From Balneatrix alpica DSM 16621 (GTDB taxonomy: Bacteria > Pseudomonadota > Gammaproteobacteria > Pseudomonadales > Balneatricaceae), in assembly GCF_000619885.1 (NCBI RefSeq), contig NZ_KK211039.1:275589-339588 (forward strand): 64,000 nt of DNA, given 5' to 3'. This document shows, in pieces, positions 34,706 to 47,045 of the stretch (positions are counted from its first letter, which is position 1; every line of letters begins with the position of its first letter). The notes under the pieces are model-generated. The model had not been told where the DNA came from. It worked only from the letters and a program-made list of their open reading frames with translations, and made no database searches. The translations under genes and the position numbers were made by a program.

Positions 34706-36952
34706 ATGTTAAACCGAGATCTAGAATTTTCGCTCAGTCTGGCATATCGGGTTGCCAGGGAAAAACGCCATGAATTCATGACGGTAGAACACCTGTTGCT
34801 AGCCTTGCTGGATAACAAGGATGCTGCGCAAGTGTTACGGGCTTGTGGAGCCAATTTCGAGCAACTGCGCCGCGGCTTGGCGGAGTTTGTCGATGCCACC
34901 ACTCCCTTGATTCCCGAGGCGGACCCCAATCGTGAAACCCAACCTACGCTGGGCTTTCAACGAGTCATTCAAAGAGCCGTCTTTCATGTCCAGTCCTCCG
35001 GTAAAAAAGAAGTCACTGGAGCCAATGTACTCGTGGCTATCTACAGCGAGCAGGAAAGCCAGGCTGCCTATATCTTGCAACAGCAGGGTATTGAACGCCT
35101 GGATGTTGTGAACTTCATCTCTCACGGCATCTCCAAAGTAGGTGAAGAGCGTGGTTATGATGGTGACCAGGAGTCGGAAGGCAGTAGTGAACAAAGCGAG
35201 GCGCCGGCCAATCCACTAACCAGCTTTGCCGCCAATTTAAATGAGCAGGCAGCCCGCGGCAAAATTGATCCTCTCGTTGGCCGTGATGCTGAGGTCGAGC
35301 GTGTCGTGCAGATTCTCTGTCGTCGGCGTAAAAACAACCCCTTACTGGTTGGTGAAGCCGGGGTAGGGAAGACAGCAATTGCCGAAGGCTTAGCCAAGCT
35401 GATTGTTGAAGGCAAAGTTCCTGAAATTATCAAAGGTAGCGTGATCTATTCTTTGGATCTTGGTGCCCTCTTGGCGGGCACTAAATATCGCGGTGATTTC
35501 GAGAAGCGCCTGAAAGGCCTGCTAGCCCAGCTGAAAAAGCAAAAAAATGCCGTGCTCTTTATCGATGAGATTCATACCATCATCGGCGCAGGGGCCGCCT
35601 CCGGCGGGGCAATGGATGCATCCAATTTGCTCAAACCCTTACTGAGCTCGGGTGAATTACGCTGTATTGGCTCAACCACCTTCCAGGAATTCCGGGGCAT
35701 TTTTGAGAAAGACCGCGCCCTGGCCCGCCGTTTTCAAAAGGTCGATGTGCTTGAACCGAGCGTTGAGGACACCTACCACATTTTACAGGGCCTGAAGAGT
35801 CGCTTCGAAGAGCATCATCAGGTCAGCTATACCGATCAAGCGCTGAAAGCCGCTGCAGAGATGGCCGGACGCTATATTAGCGACAAGCATATGCCCGACA
35901 AGGCCATTGATGTCGTGGATGAAGCAGGGGCCTATCAACGCCTGCAAAAAGAACCGAAAAAGGTGATTGATGTCTTCGAGATCGAAGCCATCGTTGCCAA
36001 GATAGCCCGTATCCCACCAAAAAGCGTATCGGCCTCGGACAAAGATCTGCTGCGCAAACTCGATAGTAATCTGAAGATGGTGGTATTTGGTCAGGATGAG
36101 GCCATCGACACCCTTAGCTCCGCTATCAAACTCTCACGCGCAGGACTGAAAGCGCCCAATAAGCCGGTTGGCTGCTTTCTCTTTGCTGGCCCGACCGGGG
36201 TGGGGAAAACGGAAGTTACCAATCAACTGGCAAAAATGCTGGGTATCGAGCTGGTACGCTTCGATATGTCCGAGTACATGGAGCAGCATACGGTATCCCG
36301 CTTGATTGGTGCCCCTCCTGGCTATGTTGGCTTTGATCAAGGCGGCCTGCTCACCGAAGCCATCACCAAGTCACCTCATTGCGTGCTGTTACTGGATGAG
36401 ATTGAGAAGGCCCATCCTGATGTCTATAACCTGCTGCTGCAGGTAATGGATAACGGCACCCTGACCGATAACAATGGTCGCACCGCTGACTTCCGCCACG
36501 TCATCCTGGTTATGACGACTAACGCGGGAGCAGAGCAACTAAGCAAGCGCTCCATTGGTTTCTCCAGCCAAGACAACAGCACCGATGGCATGGAGGCTCT
36601 GCGCAAGACCTTTACGCCTGAGTTCCGCAACCGTTTGGATGCGATTGTGCAGTTCAAAGCCTTGGGCCTGGATATCATCAAACATGTCGTCGATAAGTTC
36701 CTGATTGATCTCCAAACCCAACTGGATGACAAACAGGTGCTACTCAATGTCGATGAAGAGGCGCGGAGTTGGCTGGCCGCACACGGCTATGATGAAAAAA
36801 TGGGGGCGCGCCCGATGGCACGTCTGATTCAAGACAAGCTCAAGCGCCCCTTGGCCGAAGAGATTCTGTTCGGTGCCTTAAGCGAGAAGGGTGGACAGGT
36901 TTGGGTCAGTGTAGATGGCGATGAACTTCAGGTGAGGGTGGAAGCAGCCTGA
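34706..36952 (+). CDS. clpA: ATP-dependent unfoldase ClpA
   Basis: This 748-residue AAA+ ring unfoldase feeds ClpP. It has an N-domain (residues 1-140), D1 with Walker [10 protein letters not shown] and Walker B VLFIDEIH, and D2 with GPTGVGKTE and [13 protein letters not shown]. The IGF/IGL-type ClpP-binding loop is present as SIGFSSQDN near residue 615. It is co-transcribed with clpS. Confidence 0.96.
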   Translation: MLNRDLEFSLSLAYRVAREKRHEFMTVEHLLLALLDNKDAAQVLRACGANFEQLRRGLAEFVDATTPLIPEADPNRETQPTLGFQRVIQRAVFHVQSSGKKEVTGANVLVAIYSEQESQAAYILQQQGIERLDVVNFISHGISKVGEERGYDGDQESEGSSEQSEAPANPLTSFAANLNEQAARGKIDPLVGRDAEVERVVQILCRRRKNNPLLVGEAGVGKTAIAEGLAKLIVEGKVPEIIKGSVIYSLDLGALLAGTKYRGDFEKRLKGLLAQLKKQKNAVLFIDEIHTIIGAGAASGGAMDASNLLKPLLSSGELRCIGSTTFQEFRGIFEKDRALARRFQKVDVLEPSVEDTYHILQGLKSRFEEHHQVSYTDQALKAAAEMAGRYISDKHMPDKAIDVVDEAGAYQRLQKEPKKVIDVFEIEAIVAKIARIPPKSVSASDKDLLRKLDSNLKMVVFGQDEAIDTLSSAIKLSRAGLKAPNKPVGCFLFAGPTGVGKTEVTNQLAKMLGIELVRFDMSEYMEQHTVSRLIGAPPGYVGFDQGGLLTEAITKSPHCVLLLDEIEKAHPDVYNLLLQVMDNGTLTDNNGRTADFRHVILVMTTNAGAEQLSKRSIGFSSQDNSTDGMEALRKTFTPEFRNRLDAIVQFKALGLDIIKHVVDKFLIDLQTQLDDKQVLLNVDEEARSWLAAHGYDEKMGARPMARLIQDKLKRPLAEEILFGALSEKGGQVWVSVDGDELQVRVEAA

Positions 36953-36963
36953 TGGCTGCTTCC
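36940..36963. terminator. Hairpin at the clpA stop codon
   Basis: GGAAGCAGCC-TGAT-GGCTGCTTCC has a 10-bp perfect stem with the stop codon in its loop. The T tail is weak. It separates convergent clpA and infA. Confidence 0.7.
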
Positions 36964-36983
36964 CTTAACTTGTCAGGCCGGAC

Positions 36984-37202
36984 TTAACGGGAACGATAAA
37001 CGATGCGGCCCTTGGTCAGGTCATAGGGAGTCATTTCGACTTTGACCTTATCACCAGTCAGAATGCGGATGTAATTTTTGCGCATTTTGCCGGAAATGTG
37101 TGCAGTAACCACATGTCCATTTTCCAGTTCAACCCGGAACATAGTATTGGGCAGCGTATCCACTACCGTACCTTCCATTTCAATACAATCTTCTTTGGCC
37201 AT
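36984..37202 (-). CDS. infA: Translation initiation factor IF-1
   Basis: This is a 72-residue S1/OB-fold factor of the 30S initiation complex with the standard sequence ([41 protein letters not shown]). GAGGAAGG precedes the ATG. It is in its usual place beside clpA and the aminoacyl-transferase genes. Confidence 0.97.
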   Translation of the reverse strand: MAKEDCIEMEGTVVDTLPNTMFRVELENGHVVTAHISGKMRKNYIRILTGDKVKVEMTPYDLTKGRIVYRSR

Positions 37203-37297
37203 TCAGCCTTCCTCTATCTGTTGTCAGATCCACTAATAAAACTAGGGGGCTCAAGCAAGTGCGCTATTGTGCCTGAAGCGGAGCCAACAGGCAAAGT

Positions 37298-38002
37298 TCA
37301 GTTGCATTGCAACCATTGACCATTCAAAAGCAGCTGCACCGGACGGTAGTCGAGCTTGTAGCTCATTTTTTTGCAGGATTTGACCCAATAGCCCAAATAG
37401 ACAAAGGGTAAAGTCTGTTGGCGGGCATATTCCAGTTGCCAGAGGATGGCAAACACACCCAGACCGCGATTTGAATCAGGATCATAAAAGGTGTAAACCG
37501 CCGAGAGCCCCTGTGGCAGCACATCCACTACCGCCACCGCCAGCAAGACCCCTTGGCCATCCCGAAAGCAGAGGAATCGCGTTTCCTCCCGCCCCTCCAC
37601 CAAAAAGCCATGAAATTGCTGGGGACTGGGCGGGTACATATCACCATCCCAATGGCGCGCCTCAATATAGCGGGCATAAAGGAAATAGATTTCATCGGTC
37701 AGTTCGGGGTGCTCCCAACTTACCTGTAAGTCTTGATTGCGCCGCCAGCAACGCTTTTGGCTTTGCCGTGCCTTAAAGGTTTTGCTCGGTACCCGAATAG
37801 AGATGCAGGCCTGGCAGCTTTCACAATGCGGGCGATAGAGGTGTTTACCACTACGACGGAAACCTAAATCACTGAGGTAAACATACCCCTCGGTATCAAC
37901 CCGAGCATCCGGATCCAAAAATACTGTTTTTGCCTGCTGCCCTTCAATGTAACTGCAGGGGTGTTCGGATGTGGTATAAAATTTGAGCTCTTCAAACTGC
38001 AT
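37298..38002 (-). CDS. bpt: Aspartate/glutamate leucyltransferase
   Basis: This 234-residue transferase adds leucine from Leu-tRNA to proteins with N-terminal Asp or Glu, making a ClpS degron. It has the N-terminal cysteine-containing block HLYRPHCESCQACISIRVP and the C-terminal block TFYDPDSNRGLGVFAILWQL...YLGYWVKSCKKMSYK typical of the ATE/Bpt fold. It overlaps the aat 3' end by 11 bases, so the two are co-translated. Confidence 0.95.
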   Translation of the reverse strand: MQFEELKFYTTSEHPCSYIEGQQAKTVFLDPDARVDTEGYVYLSDLGFRRSGKHLYRPHCESCQACISIRVPSKTFKARQSQKRCWRRNQDLQVSWEHPELTDEIYFLYARYIEARHWDGDMYPPSPQQFHGFLVEGREETRFLCFRDGQGVLLAVAVVDVLPQGLSAVYTFYDPDSNRGLGVFAILWQLEYARQQTLPFVYLGYWVKSCKKMSYKLDYRPVQLLLNGQWLQCN

Positions 38003-38723
38003 CCTGCCTGCCCCCTTGATCCAGTCGTAAGCCTCGATGTTGTGCGATGCACTCTGTTAAATTTGTGTGTGCATTAATGGCATCTTTCAATAGGCATTCA
38101 AATTCCCGCCGGCTGAATTGTTGCGCCCCTAAGCTGAGCAAGTGATCCGTGCGCATTTGGCAATCAATTAACTGGCAGCCCCATTGCTGTAATTGCCGAG
38201 TCCAGATAATTAAAGCAGTTTTAGAGGCATTACTGCGGTGGCTAAACATGGACTCACCAAAAAATGCCGCCCCGATTGCCAGCCCATACAAACCACCCAC
38301 TAATTGCTGGTTATGCCATACCTCTACAGAGTGGGCCCAACCCAACTCATGCAAGCGCTGATAAGCCGCAATCATGCTTGGCTGAATCCAGGTACCTGAC
38401 TGCCCCTCACGGGGAGTACTGGCACAAGCCGCAATCACTTGTGAGAAGGCTCGATTTACACTGACTTCGTACTCTGCTCTGCGCAGCTGCTTCGCCATGC
38501 TACGACTAACATGTAAGCTCTCAGGTAAGAGTACGCAACGAGGAGCTGGGCTCCACCACAAAATGGGCGAGTCCTCATCAAACCAGGGGAAGATCCCCCG
38601 CCGATAGGCGAGCAGCAAGCGCTCAGGACTGAGGTCACCTCCGGCTGCCAAGAGGCCATTCGGCTCATCCAGTGCCGTTGCCGTAGGCGGAAACCAGAGT
38701 CGATGATCAAGCCAGGGTAACAT
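37992..38723 (-). CDS. aat: Leucyl/phenylalanyl-tRNA-protein transferase
   Basis: This 243-residue enzyme attaches Leu or Phe to proteins with N-terminal Arg or Lys. It shows LWFPPTATALDEPNGLLAAGGDLSPERLLLAY, GIFPWFDEDSPILWWSP and GGLYGLAIGAAFFGESMFSH. A GTG 12 bases upstream is in frame; ATG 38723 gives the family N-terminus MLPWLD. Together with bpt, clpS and clpA it completes the bacterial N-degron pathway. Confidence 0.96.
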   Translation of the reverse strand: MLPWLDHRLWFPPTATALDEPNGLLAAGGDLSPERLLLAYRRGIFPWFDEDSPILWWSPAPRCVLLPESLHVSRSMAKQLRRAEYEVSVNRAFSQVIAACASTPREGQSGTWIQPSMIAAYQRLHELGWAHSVEVWHNQQLVGGLYGLAIGAAFFGESMFSHRSNASKTALIIWTRQLQQWGCQLIDCQMRTDHLLSLGAQQFSRREFECLLKDAINAHTNLTECIAQHRGLRLDQGGRQDAV

Positions 38724-38839
38724 GATGGCATCCACTACAATCGAATTAGGAAAGGGGCCAGTCCCTTATTCCAGGTGGGACAACATCCTTTCCACCAAGC
38801 ACAAGCCAGTGGGGGAGGGCATGCAGTGCCAAGCGAACT

Positions 38840-41560
38840 ATGGCTATAATAACAGCCATTTCGATCAAGCCCCATAAAGGACTGATTTTGCAAGCGAAAA
38901 AGACGCTTAAACAAGAACGGGAACAACTCTGGGACAGCCTCTGGCAGCTCGCCAGGGAAGGGCTATTGCTAGTTTTGGTAGGCCTCTGCGCGTTTGTCCT
39001 GTTAGTCCTCTTTACCTTTGATCCAGGTGACCCCGGTTGGAGTCACCTGGGTTGGAACAGCAAAACCCTTAATGCCGGTGGCAACCTGGGAGCCTGGATG
39101 GCCGATATTTTATTAGCCCTATTTGGGGTCAGCGCCTTTTTATTGCCCGTTATTGTGGTCGGCAAAGCCTATTGGATCCTCAAATTTTGGAAGGCGCCTA
39201 ACTGGGCCAGTGGCTTAATGCTGACACTGCGAGTCAGCGGGCTCCTGGCGCTGCTTGCCAGTGTCGCCAGCCTGGCCGCATTACACTTGGATAACAGCCA
39301 GTTGCGCTACCCTTATACCGCCGGCGGCCTACTGGGCCAAAATCTGGCCCCGCAACTGTTGTATTACCTGGACTTACTGGGCAGCAATATCCTGCTGACC
39401 CTAACTACCATGCTGGGTATTTCATTACTCACCAACTTCTCCTGGTTAGACTTGTGTGAGCGTCTGGGCAAGGGAGTCTATGCCTTGTCGCAGCTCTGGC
39501 AGCAAGCACCGAGCGCTAAAGAAAAGGCCCGCGACTCGGACTACATCAAACTCGATAGCAGTGAAATTGATACGCTATGGAATCAGGCCTCAGCCCCACC
39601 CGCTAAGGATATTCCGGTATTGGATGACATCCTCGACAGCGACACTCAACGTCCGGGCAAAACTGAACCGCGCTTTAATCTGGATGAGCCCAGCCTCACT
39701 ATGGCCGTTCAACCGCACCCCACTCTGGATGACAAGTTAAGTCCCCGTATGGGCGAGTCGCTGAACGACACCCCGGATGAACCCGATGCCAATAGCCTTA
39801 GCTGGCGTGAGCGCCCCATCGCCGCGGAAGAAGTTGAGGCCGCCCTCAATTGGCAACCGCAAGCCAAGCCACGAGTTAGCAGCCCGCCGCCCCAGGTCAA
39901 CCTGGAACCTGCACCTGCACCTGCACCTGCACCTGCACCTGCACCTGCACCTGAAAACAGTTTGCCGCCGCACCGCCCCCTTAGCATCAGCCCACTCGGG
40001 CGCCAATTGGATGTCGAGGACGAGGAGCTAGCCCATACCGCCCCCGCCACCCCGGCGCGGGTAGCCCTCTCGACCATTCCTTCACTGGAGGTGCTGGATC
40101 CCGCCGACAACAACAAAAACATTGGCTACAGCGCAGAAAAGCTGGAAGAAATGTCCGCCCTGCTTGAGGCCAAATTATTGGATTTTGGGGTCAAAATTGA
40201 AGTCGTGGCAGTGAACCCCGGCCCGGTCATTACCCGCTTTGAGGTGCATCCGGCACCTGGTGTCAAAGCCAGCAAAATTACCAATCTGGCGAAGGATCTT
40301 GCCCGCTCGTTAGCCGTGATGAGTGTCCGTGTTGTGGAAGTCATTGCCGGCAAATCGGTGATCGGCATTGAAATTCCGAATGATAAACGGGCCATGGTAC
40401 GCCTGCGTGAAGTGCTGCAGGACGATATCTTCCAGCACAGCAAGTCCCCCTTACCCCTGGCACTTGGTCACGATATCGGTGGTTTCCCGGTGGTGGCCAA
40501 CCTCGCCAAGATGCCGCACTTACTGGTAGCAGGAACCACTGGTTCAGGTAAGTCAGTCGGGGTTAACGCCATGATTCTCAGCCTGCTGTACAAATGTACG
40601 CCAGAGCAGGTGAGGCTCATCATGGTAGACCCGAAGATGCTGGAACTCTCTATTTATGATGGTATTCCCCATCTGCTCTGCCCAGTCATTACTGACATGA
40701 AGGAAGCCGCCGGCGCCCTGCGTTGGTGTGTGGGGGAGATGGAGCGTCGTTACCGTCTGATGGCTTCGGCGGGGGTACGTAATCTGGAGGGCTACAACCG
40801 CAAGCTGGAAGAAATGGCCGCCCGGGGTGAGTATCTGCCGGATCCATTGTGGAAAGCCGAAGAGTCACTAGAAGCCGAGCCTCCCATCCTCGAGCCGTTA
40901 CCCTATATCGTGGTGATTATCGACGAATTTGCCGACATGATGATGATGGTTGGCAAAAAGGTCGAAGAGCTGATTGCCCGCATCGCACAAAAAGCACGGG
41001 CGGCAGGGATTCACCTGATTCTGGCGACTCAGCGCCCCTCAGTGGATGTTATTACCGGCCTGATCAAAGCTAACGTACCTTCACGTATTGCCTTTCAGGT
41101 TTCCTCCAAAATTGACTCCCGTACCATCCTTGATCAAGGCGGGGCAGAGAGCCTGCTCGGCAACGGCGATATGCTCTATCTCCCTATCGGCACCAGCATT
41201 CCGGTGCGGGTACATGGTGCCTTTGTGGCCGATGATGAGGTGCATCGCACCGTAGAGGAATGGAAACTACGTGGCGAACCCGACTATATCGATGACATCC
41301 TCAATACGCCGGAGGAGGGCAGTGGTCCGGTCGATACAGCTGGAAACTATGAAGAAGAACAGGATCCCCTGTACGATGAGGCGGTAGCTTTTGTGATTGA
41401 ATCACGCCGTGCCTCTATCTCTGCGGTACAGCGCAAACTTAAAATAGGCTACAACCGAGCAGCCCGCATGATTGAAGCCATGGAAGCCGCCGGTGTGGTT
41501 TCCAGTCCCAATCACAGTGGTAACCGCGAAGTCATGGTTCCTAACGCGAAAGAATATTGA
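38840..41560 (+). CDS. ftsK: DNA translocase FtsK
   Basis: This divisome DNA pump (906 residues) clears the septum and activates XerCD at dif. It has an N-terminal membrane domain with about four segments (residues 40-210), a linker rich in Pro and acidic residues (roughly 230-420) including P(AP)7, a RecA-like motor with Walker [18 protein letters not shown] and Walker [15 protein letters not shown], and the C-terminal winged-helix gamma domain ([20 protein letters not shown]). The linker is shorter than in E. coli. lolA follows 9 bases downstream. Confidence 0.96.
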   Translation: MAIITAISIKPHKGLILQAKKTLKQEREQLWDSLWQLAREGLLLVLVGLCAFVLLVLFTFDPGDPGWSHLGWNSKTLNAGGNLGAWMADILLALFGVSAFLLPVIVVGKAYWILKFWKAPNWASGLMLTLRVSGLLALLASVASLAALHLDNSQLRYPYTAGGLLGQNLAPQLLYYLDLLGSNILLTLTTMLGISLLTNFSWLDLCERLGKGVYALSQLWQQAPSAKEKARDSDYIKLDSSEIDTLWNQASAPPAKDIPVLDDILDSDTQRPGKTEPRFNLDEPSLTMAVQPHPTLDDKLSPRMGESLNDTPDEPDANSLSWRERPIAAEEVEAALNWQPQAKPRVSSPPPQVNLEPAPAPAPAPAPAPAPENSLPPHRPLSISPLGRQLDVEDEELAHTAPATPARVALSTIPSLEVLDPADNNKNIGYSAEKLEEMSALLEAKLLDFGVKIEVVAVNPGPVITRFEVHPAPGVKASKITNLAKDLARSLAVMSVRVVEVIAGKSVIGIEIPNDKRAMVRLREVLQDDIFQHSKSPLPLALGHDIGGFPVVANLAKMPHLLVAGTTGSGKSVGVNAMILSLLYKCTPEQVRLIMVDPKMLELSIYDGIPHLLCPVITDMKEAAGALRWCVGEMERRYRLMASAGVRNLEGYNRKLEEMAARGEYLPDPLWKAEESLEAEPPILEPLPYIVVIIDEFADMMMMVGKKVEELIARIAQKARAAGIHLILATQRPSVDVITGLIKANVPSRIAFQVSSKIDSRTILDQGGAESLLGNGDMLYLPIGTSIPVRVHGAFVADDEVHRTVEEWKLRGEPDYIDDILNTPEEGSGPVDTAGNYEEEQDPLYDEAVAFVIESRRASISAVQRKLKIGYNRAARMIEAMEAAGVVSSPNHSGNREVMVPNAKEY
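39911..39952 (+). repeat. Hexanucleotide repeat (GCACCT)7 in ftsK linker
   Basis: Seven perfect in-frame copies encode (Ala-Pro)7. Gain or loss of units would change linker length without a frameshift. Confidence 0.95.
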
Positions 41561-41569
41561 GGTAAGTTC

Positions 41570-42193
41570 GTGTTTAAAGCATTCCTGGGCGGCCTTCTGA
41601 TGTCCGCCACCCTGTTGGTTCAGGCCGCTGAGCAGCCAGTACAGGCCTTTCAGCGCATCCTGGCACAGCATAAAACCCTGTCTGCCGAATTCTATCAGGT
41701 GGTGGCCGATGCCAATGGTCGCCCATTACAACAAACCACTGGCCGGGTAGACCTGCAAAAACCTGACCGTTTCCGCTGGGAAACCGATGAGCCCTTTGCC
41801 CAGTTATTAGTCTCGGATGGCCGCTATTTATGGCTGTTCGATAAAGACCTGGAGCAAGTTACCAAACAACCGCTGGATAAGCGTGCCACCCATACCCCCG
41901 CTTTGCTGCTGAGCAATGATGTCAGCTCACTGGAGCAGTCCTTCGATATCCAGGGTCATTTTGATGGCCAATCGCTATGGATGTTCCTGTTGCGTCCTAA
42001 AGATAACGAGAGCCTGTTCCAGGAGCTGCGCATCAGTTTTAAAGATGAAAAGCTGCTGGAAATGATGTTTGCCGATACCCTGGGCCAACAAACGCGGATC
42101 AGCTTCAAGCGTGTTGAAGAAAACGCCATGCTGCCCGCGCAACTGTTTGAGTTTGTCGTGCCCAAAGGGGTCGATTTGATCGAGCAGCCCTGA
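41570..42193 (+). CDS. lolA: Outer-membrane lipoprotein carrier LolA
   Basis: This periplasmic chaperone (207 residues with signal peptide [20 protein letters not shown]) carries lipoproteins from LolCDE to LolB. It starts at GTG behind GAGG. It contains [30 protein letters not shown] and [18 protein letters not shown] as in the family. Confidence 0.95.
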   Translation: MFKAFLGGLLMSATLLVQAAEQPVQAFQRILAQHKTLSAEFYQVVADANGRPLQQTTGRVDLQKPDRFRWETDEPFAQLLVSDGRYLWLFDKDLEQVTKQPLDKRATHTPALLLSNDVSSLEQSFDIQGHFDGQSLWMFLLRPKDNESLFQELRISFKDEKLLEMMFADTLGQQTRISFKRVEENAMLPAQLFEFVVPKGVDLIEQP

Positions 42194-42200
42194 GGCGCCC

Positions 42201-43559
42201 ATGAAGGATCTGTTTGCCGACCAACAACCCTGGCAACCCCTGGCCAGCCGTATGCGTCCACGTAATCTGGACGAATACATTGGCCAGACCCACCTACTTG
42301 GCCCGGGCCAGCCCCTACGTCAGGCGCTGAGCCAGGGCCGTCTGCATTCAATGATTCTGTGGGGCCCCCCCGGCGTCGGCAAAACCACCCTGGCCCGTCT
42401 ACTAGCTAATCTCGGCGAAGCGGAGTTTGTTACCCTATCTGCAGTATTGGCGGGGGTAAAAGACATCCGTGAGATGGTCGAGCAGGCCCGCCAACGTCAA
42501 TACCATGGGCGCAAGACGCTCCTCTTTGTCGATGAGGTCCACCGCTTTAATAAAGCGCAACAGGATGCGTTTTTACCCCATATTGAAGATGGCACTCTGC
42601 TGTTTGTTGGCGCCACCACCGAAAACCCTTCCTTTGCCCTTAACAATGCGCTGCTGTCCCGCGCGCGGGTTTATCTGCTCAAGCCCATCGAGCAGGACGC
42701 CATCCTGACTTTACTCCAACAAGCCCTGCAGGACCCTGAGCGGGGGTTGGGACAGCTGTCCCTGCAGCTGAGCAGTAGCCAGTTACAACGTCTGGCGCTG
42801 GCGGCCGATGGCGATGCCCGCAGTGCGCTCAATCTGCTTGAAGTGGCCGCCGACCTGGCAGAAGTGGATAGCGACGGGCAGCGCTACCTGGCCGATAGCC
42901 TGCTAGATGGGCTGCTTAAACAAGGCCGACGCCGTTTCGATAATCAAGGCGACGTGTTTTACGACCAGATCTCCGCCTTCCACAAGTCGGTGCGCGGCTC
43001 CTCTGCAGATGGGGCACTCTACTGGTATGCCCGTTTACTCGATGGGGGTTGCGATCCGCTCTATGTTGCCCGCCGCTTGCTGGCCATCGCCTCAGAAGAT
43101 ATAGGCTTGGCCGACCCTCGGGCACTCGAGGTCACACTCAATGCCTGGGATATTTTTGAGCGGGTAGGCCCAGCCGAAGGCGAACGCGCCATTGCCGAAG
43201 CCGCGGTGTACTGCGCCGTTGCCCCCAAGAGCAATGCCCTCTACAGCGCCTGGAAAGCTGCCAAGCGTGCAGTCCAGCAACATGGCAGCCTGGAAGTACC
43301 CGCCCATCTGCGCAATGCCCCCACCCAGTTAATGTCTTCTCTTGGCTACGGCGCCGAATATCGCTACGCCCATGATGAGCCCGATGCCTATGCGGCAGGG
43401 GAGTGCTATTTACCCGAGCCCCTGGCCCAGCAGCGCTTTTATCAGCCCAGCGGCAGAGGACTGGAGCGCAAAATCAGCGATAAGCTCGAGTATCTGCGCA
43501 GCCTGGATCAAGCCAGTCCACGCCAACGTCTGAGCGAGTCTGATAAGGAGTCGCCATGA
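42201..43559 (+). CDS. rarA: Replication-associated AAA+ ATPase RarA
   Basis: This 452-residue ATPase acts at stalled forks. It has [21 protein letters not shown], Walker [11 protein letters not shown], Walker [17 protein letters not shown] and sensor GATTENPSF. The C-terminal tetramerisation domain contains [15 protein letters not shown]. The stop overlaps the crcB start (ATGA). Confidence 0.95.
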   Translation: MKDLFADQQPWQPLASRMRPRNLDEYIGQTHLLGPGQPLRQALSQGRLHSMILWGPPGVGKTTLARLLANLGEAEFVTLSAVLAGVKDIREMVEQARQRQYHGRKTLLFVDEVHRFNKAQQDAFLPHIEDGTLLFVGATTENPSFALNNALLSRARVYLLKPIEQDAILTLLQQALQDPERGLGQLSLQLSSSQLQRLALAADGDARSALNLLEVAADLAEVDSDGQRYLADSLLDGLLKQGRRRFDNQGDVFYDQISAFHKSVRGSSADGALYWYARLLDGGCDPLYVARRLLAIASEDIGLADPRALEVTLNAWDIFERVGPAEGERAIAEAAVYCAVAPKSNALYSAWKAAKRAVQQHGSLEVPAHLRNAPTQLMSSLGYGAEYRYAHDEPDAYAAGECYLPEPLAQQRFYQPSGRGLERKISDKLEYLRSLDQASPRQRLSESDKESP

Positions 43560-43933
43560 TTTGGCTGATGATTGCCGGTGGTGGAGCCCTGGGGGCGCTG
43601 CTAAGATATGGCGTCAGTAGTTATTTCGCCCTGCATTGGCGCCACTGGTTGCCTTGGGGCACCTTGCTGCTTAACCTAAGCGGTTCCTTGCTGATAGGCA
43701 TCGCCTACGTTCTGATTGTCGAGCGTGGGTTATTACCTGCCAGCCTGCGCCCTCTGCTGATGACCGGCTTTTTAGGCGCATTAACCACCTATTCCACCTT
43801 TGCGTTGGAAGCGGTGGCTCTGTTTGAACAACACCTACCACTACAGGCCCTGCTGTATATGGGGGCTAGCGTGTTTGGCAGTGTACTCGCCGCCGCACTA
43901 GGGGTGGGTTTAACCCGGTTTATTTTGAGCTAA
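43556..43933 (+). CDS. crcB: Fluoride channel CrcB/Fluc
   Basis: This is a four-helix inner-membrane protein of 125 residues that forms dual-topology dimers exporting fluoride. Signatures are [14 protein letters not shown], the helix with [10 protein letters not shown], and [16 protein letters not shown]. It overlaps rarA by 4 bases, so its expression is tied to housekeeping genes; I see no fluoride riboswitch. Confidence 0.94.
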   Translation: MIWLMIAGGGALGALLRYGVSSYFALHWRHWLPWGTLLLNLSGSLLIGIAYVLIVERGLLPASLRPLLMTGFLGALTTYSTFALEAVALFEQHLPLQALLYMGASVFGSVLAAALGVGLTRFILS

Positions 43934-45226
<1,293 letters not shown>

Positions 45227-45252
45227 ATTAGCCACCGCTTGCCTCGTCTCTG

Positions 45253-45279
45253 ACAAAAGGAGCCGCCGGCTCCTTTTGT
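45253..45279 (+). terminator. Intrinsic terminator after serS
   Basis: ACAAAAGGAGCC-GCC-GGCTCCTTTTGT has a 12-bp perfect stem ending in a T-rich arm. Confidence 0.9.
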
Positions 45280-45314
45280 TGCTCTACCCACCCGCTAGCT
45301 AAGGAATGGATGCC

Positions 45315-46559
45315 ATGTCGAGTAGTAGCAGCGAAACCGCTTCAGCCACTCCACTGGAAAGCACACCTCACCCAGGCGTGTCCTTTCGTGAGTTTGTGAT
45401 CTACATCGCTTTCTGCATGGCGATCAACGCGCTGGCCATTGACATCATGCTGCCGGCCTTGCCCGACATTGGCCAGGCACTGGCAGTCAGTGATGCCAAC
45501 CACACCCAGGCCATCATCATTGTCTACCTGCTTGGGGTGGGGGTGTCGCAATTACTGTTTGGCCCCCTGGCCGATGCCTTGGGCCGCAAACCAGTGATGC
45601 TGGCCGGACTCAGTATTTTCCTATTAGCTACCCTGATTTGTACACTGACGGAAAACTTCACCCTGATGCTGCTGGCCCGTTTACTTCAGGGCATAGGGGC
45701 AGGGGCACCACGGGTATTGACCATTTCCATGGTGCGGGACTCCTATCGGGGTGCCTATATGGGCAAGGTGATGTCGCTGGCCTTGATGATTTTTATGGCC
45801 ATCCCGATTCTGGCCCCAAGCCTGGGTCAGTTGATTTTATGGATTGCCCCCTGGCGCACCCTGTTTATCGTGTTATTACTGGCGGGCATGCTGTTACTGC
45901 TGTGGACTCACTGGCGCATTCCGGAAACCCTGCGCCCGGCACATCGCCGTTCATTCCGCCTTAACGTCATTGCTACAGGCTACGCCGAAGTACTCAAACA
46001 TCGGCAAAGCATGGTTTATACCCTGGCGATGGCCGCTATCACCGGCAGCCTGTTTGGTTTCTTATCCAGCGCCCAGCAAATCTTTGTCGAGGTGTTTGAG
46101 CAAAAAGAGACCTTCACCCTGTTATTTGCCTTGATTGCACTATGCATGTCGATTGCTGCCTTTGTGAACTCCCGCCTGGTGGTGCGCCTGGGGCTGCAGC
46201 GCCTGTCCCATGGCGCCCTGGCTGGTTTTTGGCTGGTTAATCTGGTGTTTGTGCTGCTGGCCGCCAATAGTCTGATCAGCCTGCCTGGCTTTATGCTGAT
46301 CCAGGGGCTTAGCCTGTTTCTGTTTGGTTTTATCGGCTCCAATTTCAATAGCTTAGCGATGGACCCCCTGGGACATCTGGCGGGCACAGCGTCCTCCTGC
46401 ATTGGTTTTATGACCACCACCGGCGGGGCCGTCCTTGGCTTTGCCATAGGTCAGCATTTTGATGGTTCTGTCTTGCCCCTGGCGGTTGGCAATGCCATCC
46501 TCGCCACTCTGGCCGGAGCCCTGCTGCTCTGGCATCTGCACACTTCTGAACAACACTAA
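45315..46559 (+). CDS. MFS multidrug exporter, Bcr/CflA type
   Basis: This 12-TM transporter has about 414 residues. It has the DHA1 motif between helices 2 and 3 (GPLADALGRKPVMLAG) and the FTLMLLARLLQGIGAGAPRVLT segment typical of Bcr/CflA. An ATG at 45306 is one base after AAGGA, too close, so ATG 45315 is preferred. Its stop is 9 bases before bfr, so it may be co-transcribed. Confidence 0.85.
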   Translation: MSSSSSETASATPLESTPHPGVSFREFVIYIAFCMAINALAIDIMLPALPDIGQALAVSDANHTQAIIIVYLLGVGVSQLLFGPLADALGRKPVMLAGLSIFLLATLICTLTENFTLMLLARLLQGIGAGAPRVLTISMVRDSYRGAYMGKVMSLALMIFMAIPILAPSLGQLILWIAPWRTLFIVLLLAGMLLLLWTHWRIPETLRPAHRRSFRLNVIATGYAEVLKHRQSMVYTLAMAAITGSLFGFLSSAQQIFVEVFEQKETFTLLFALIALCMSIAAFVNSRLVVRLGLQRLSHGALAGFWLVNLVFVLLAANSLISLPGFMLIQGLSLFLFGFIGSNFNSLAMDPLGHLAGTASSCIGFMTTTGGAVLGFAIGQHFDGSVLPLAVGNAILATLAGALLLWHLHTSEQH

Positions 46560-46568
46560 GGACAGCTT

Positions 46569-47036
46569 ATGCAAGGTCATCCTGATGTTATCGCCGCCCT
46601 CAACCGCCTGTTGGCAAGCGAACTGAGCGCAGTGGATCAGTATTTTATTCACTCCCGCATGTATGAAGACTGGGGCCTGACCAAGCTGTATGAGCGGATC
46701 GGCCATGAAATGGATGATGAAAAAGGCCATGCCGACATCCTGATCAAGCGCATTCTGTTCCTGCAGGGGATGCCCAACGTTGCCCAGCGCGATGCTCTGC
46801 GCATTGGCCAGGACGTGCCCAGCATGCTGGCTAATGACCTGTTGCTGGAACAGGAAGTAGGGGAGGCCCTCAAGGATGCCATCGCCCTGTGCGAACAGGT
46901 ACGTGACTACCAGACCCGTGATCAGCTCTGCCAGCTGCTGGAAGACACCGAAGAAGATCATGCCCATTGGCTGGAGCAACAACTGGGGCTAATCAAGCTA
47001 ATGGGGTTGGAGAACTACCTGCAAAGCCAGTTGTAA
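46569..47036 (+). CDS. bfr: Bacterioferritin, BfrA/FtnA type without haem Met
   Basis: This 24-mer iron-storage subunit has 155 residues. Ferroxidase-centre residues are in place (Glu18, Glu51, His54, and the E/H pair in [14 protein letters not shown]). The position that binds haem in E. coli Bfr (Met52) is Lys here ([11 protein letters not shown]). The sequence is close to the Pseudomonas protein now called FtnA, including the ends MQGHP and [10 protein letters not shown]. It may work alone without haem or mix with a Met52-bearing subunit encoded elsewhere. Confidence 0.92.
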   Translation: MQGHPDVIAALNRLLASELSAVDQYFIHSRMYEDWGLTKLYERIGHEMDDEKGHADILIKRILFLQGMPNVAQRDALRIGQDVPSMLANDLLLEQEVGEALKDAIALCEQVRDYQTRDQLCQLLEDTEEDHAHWLEQQLGLIKLMGLENYLQSQL

Positions 47037-47045
47037 CTGTTCACT

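Noticed and set aside
39700-40122. Minus-strand Gly/Ala-rich frames inside ftsK
   Set aside because: They are the antisense of the (GCACCT)n repeat and Pro-rich linker of a certain gene.
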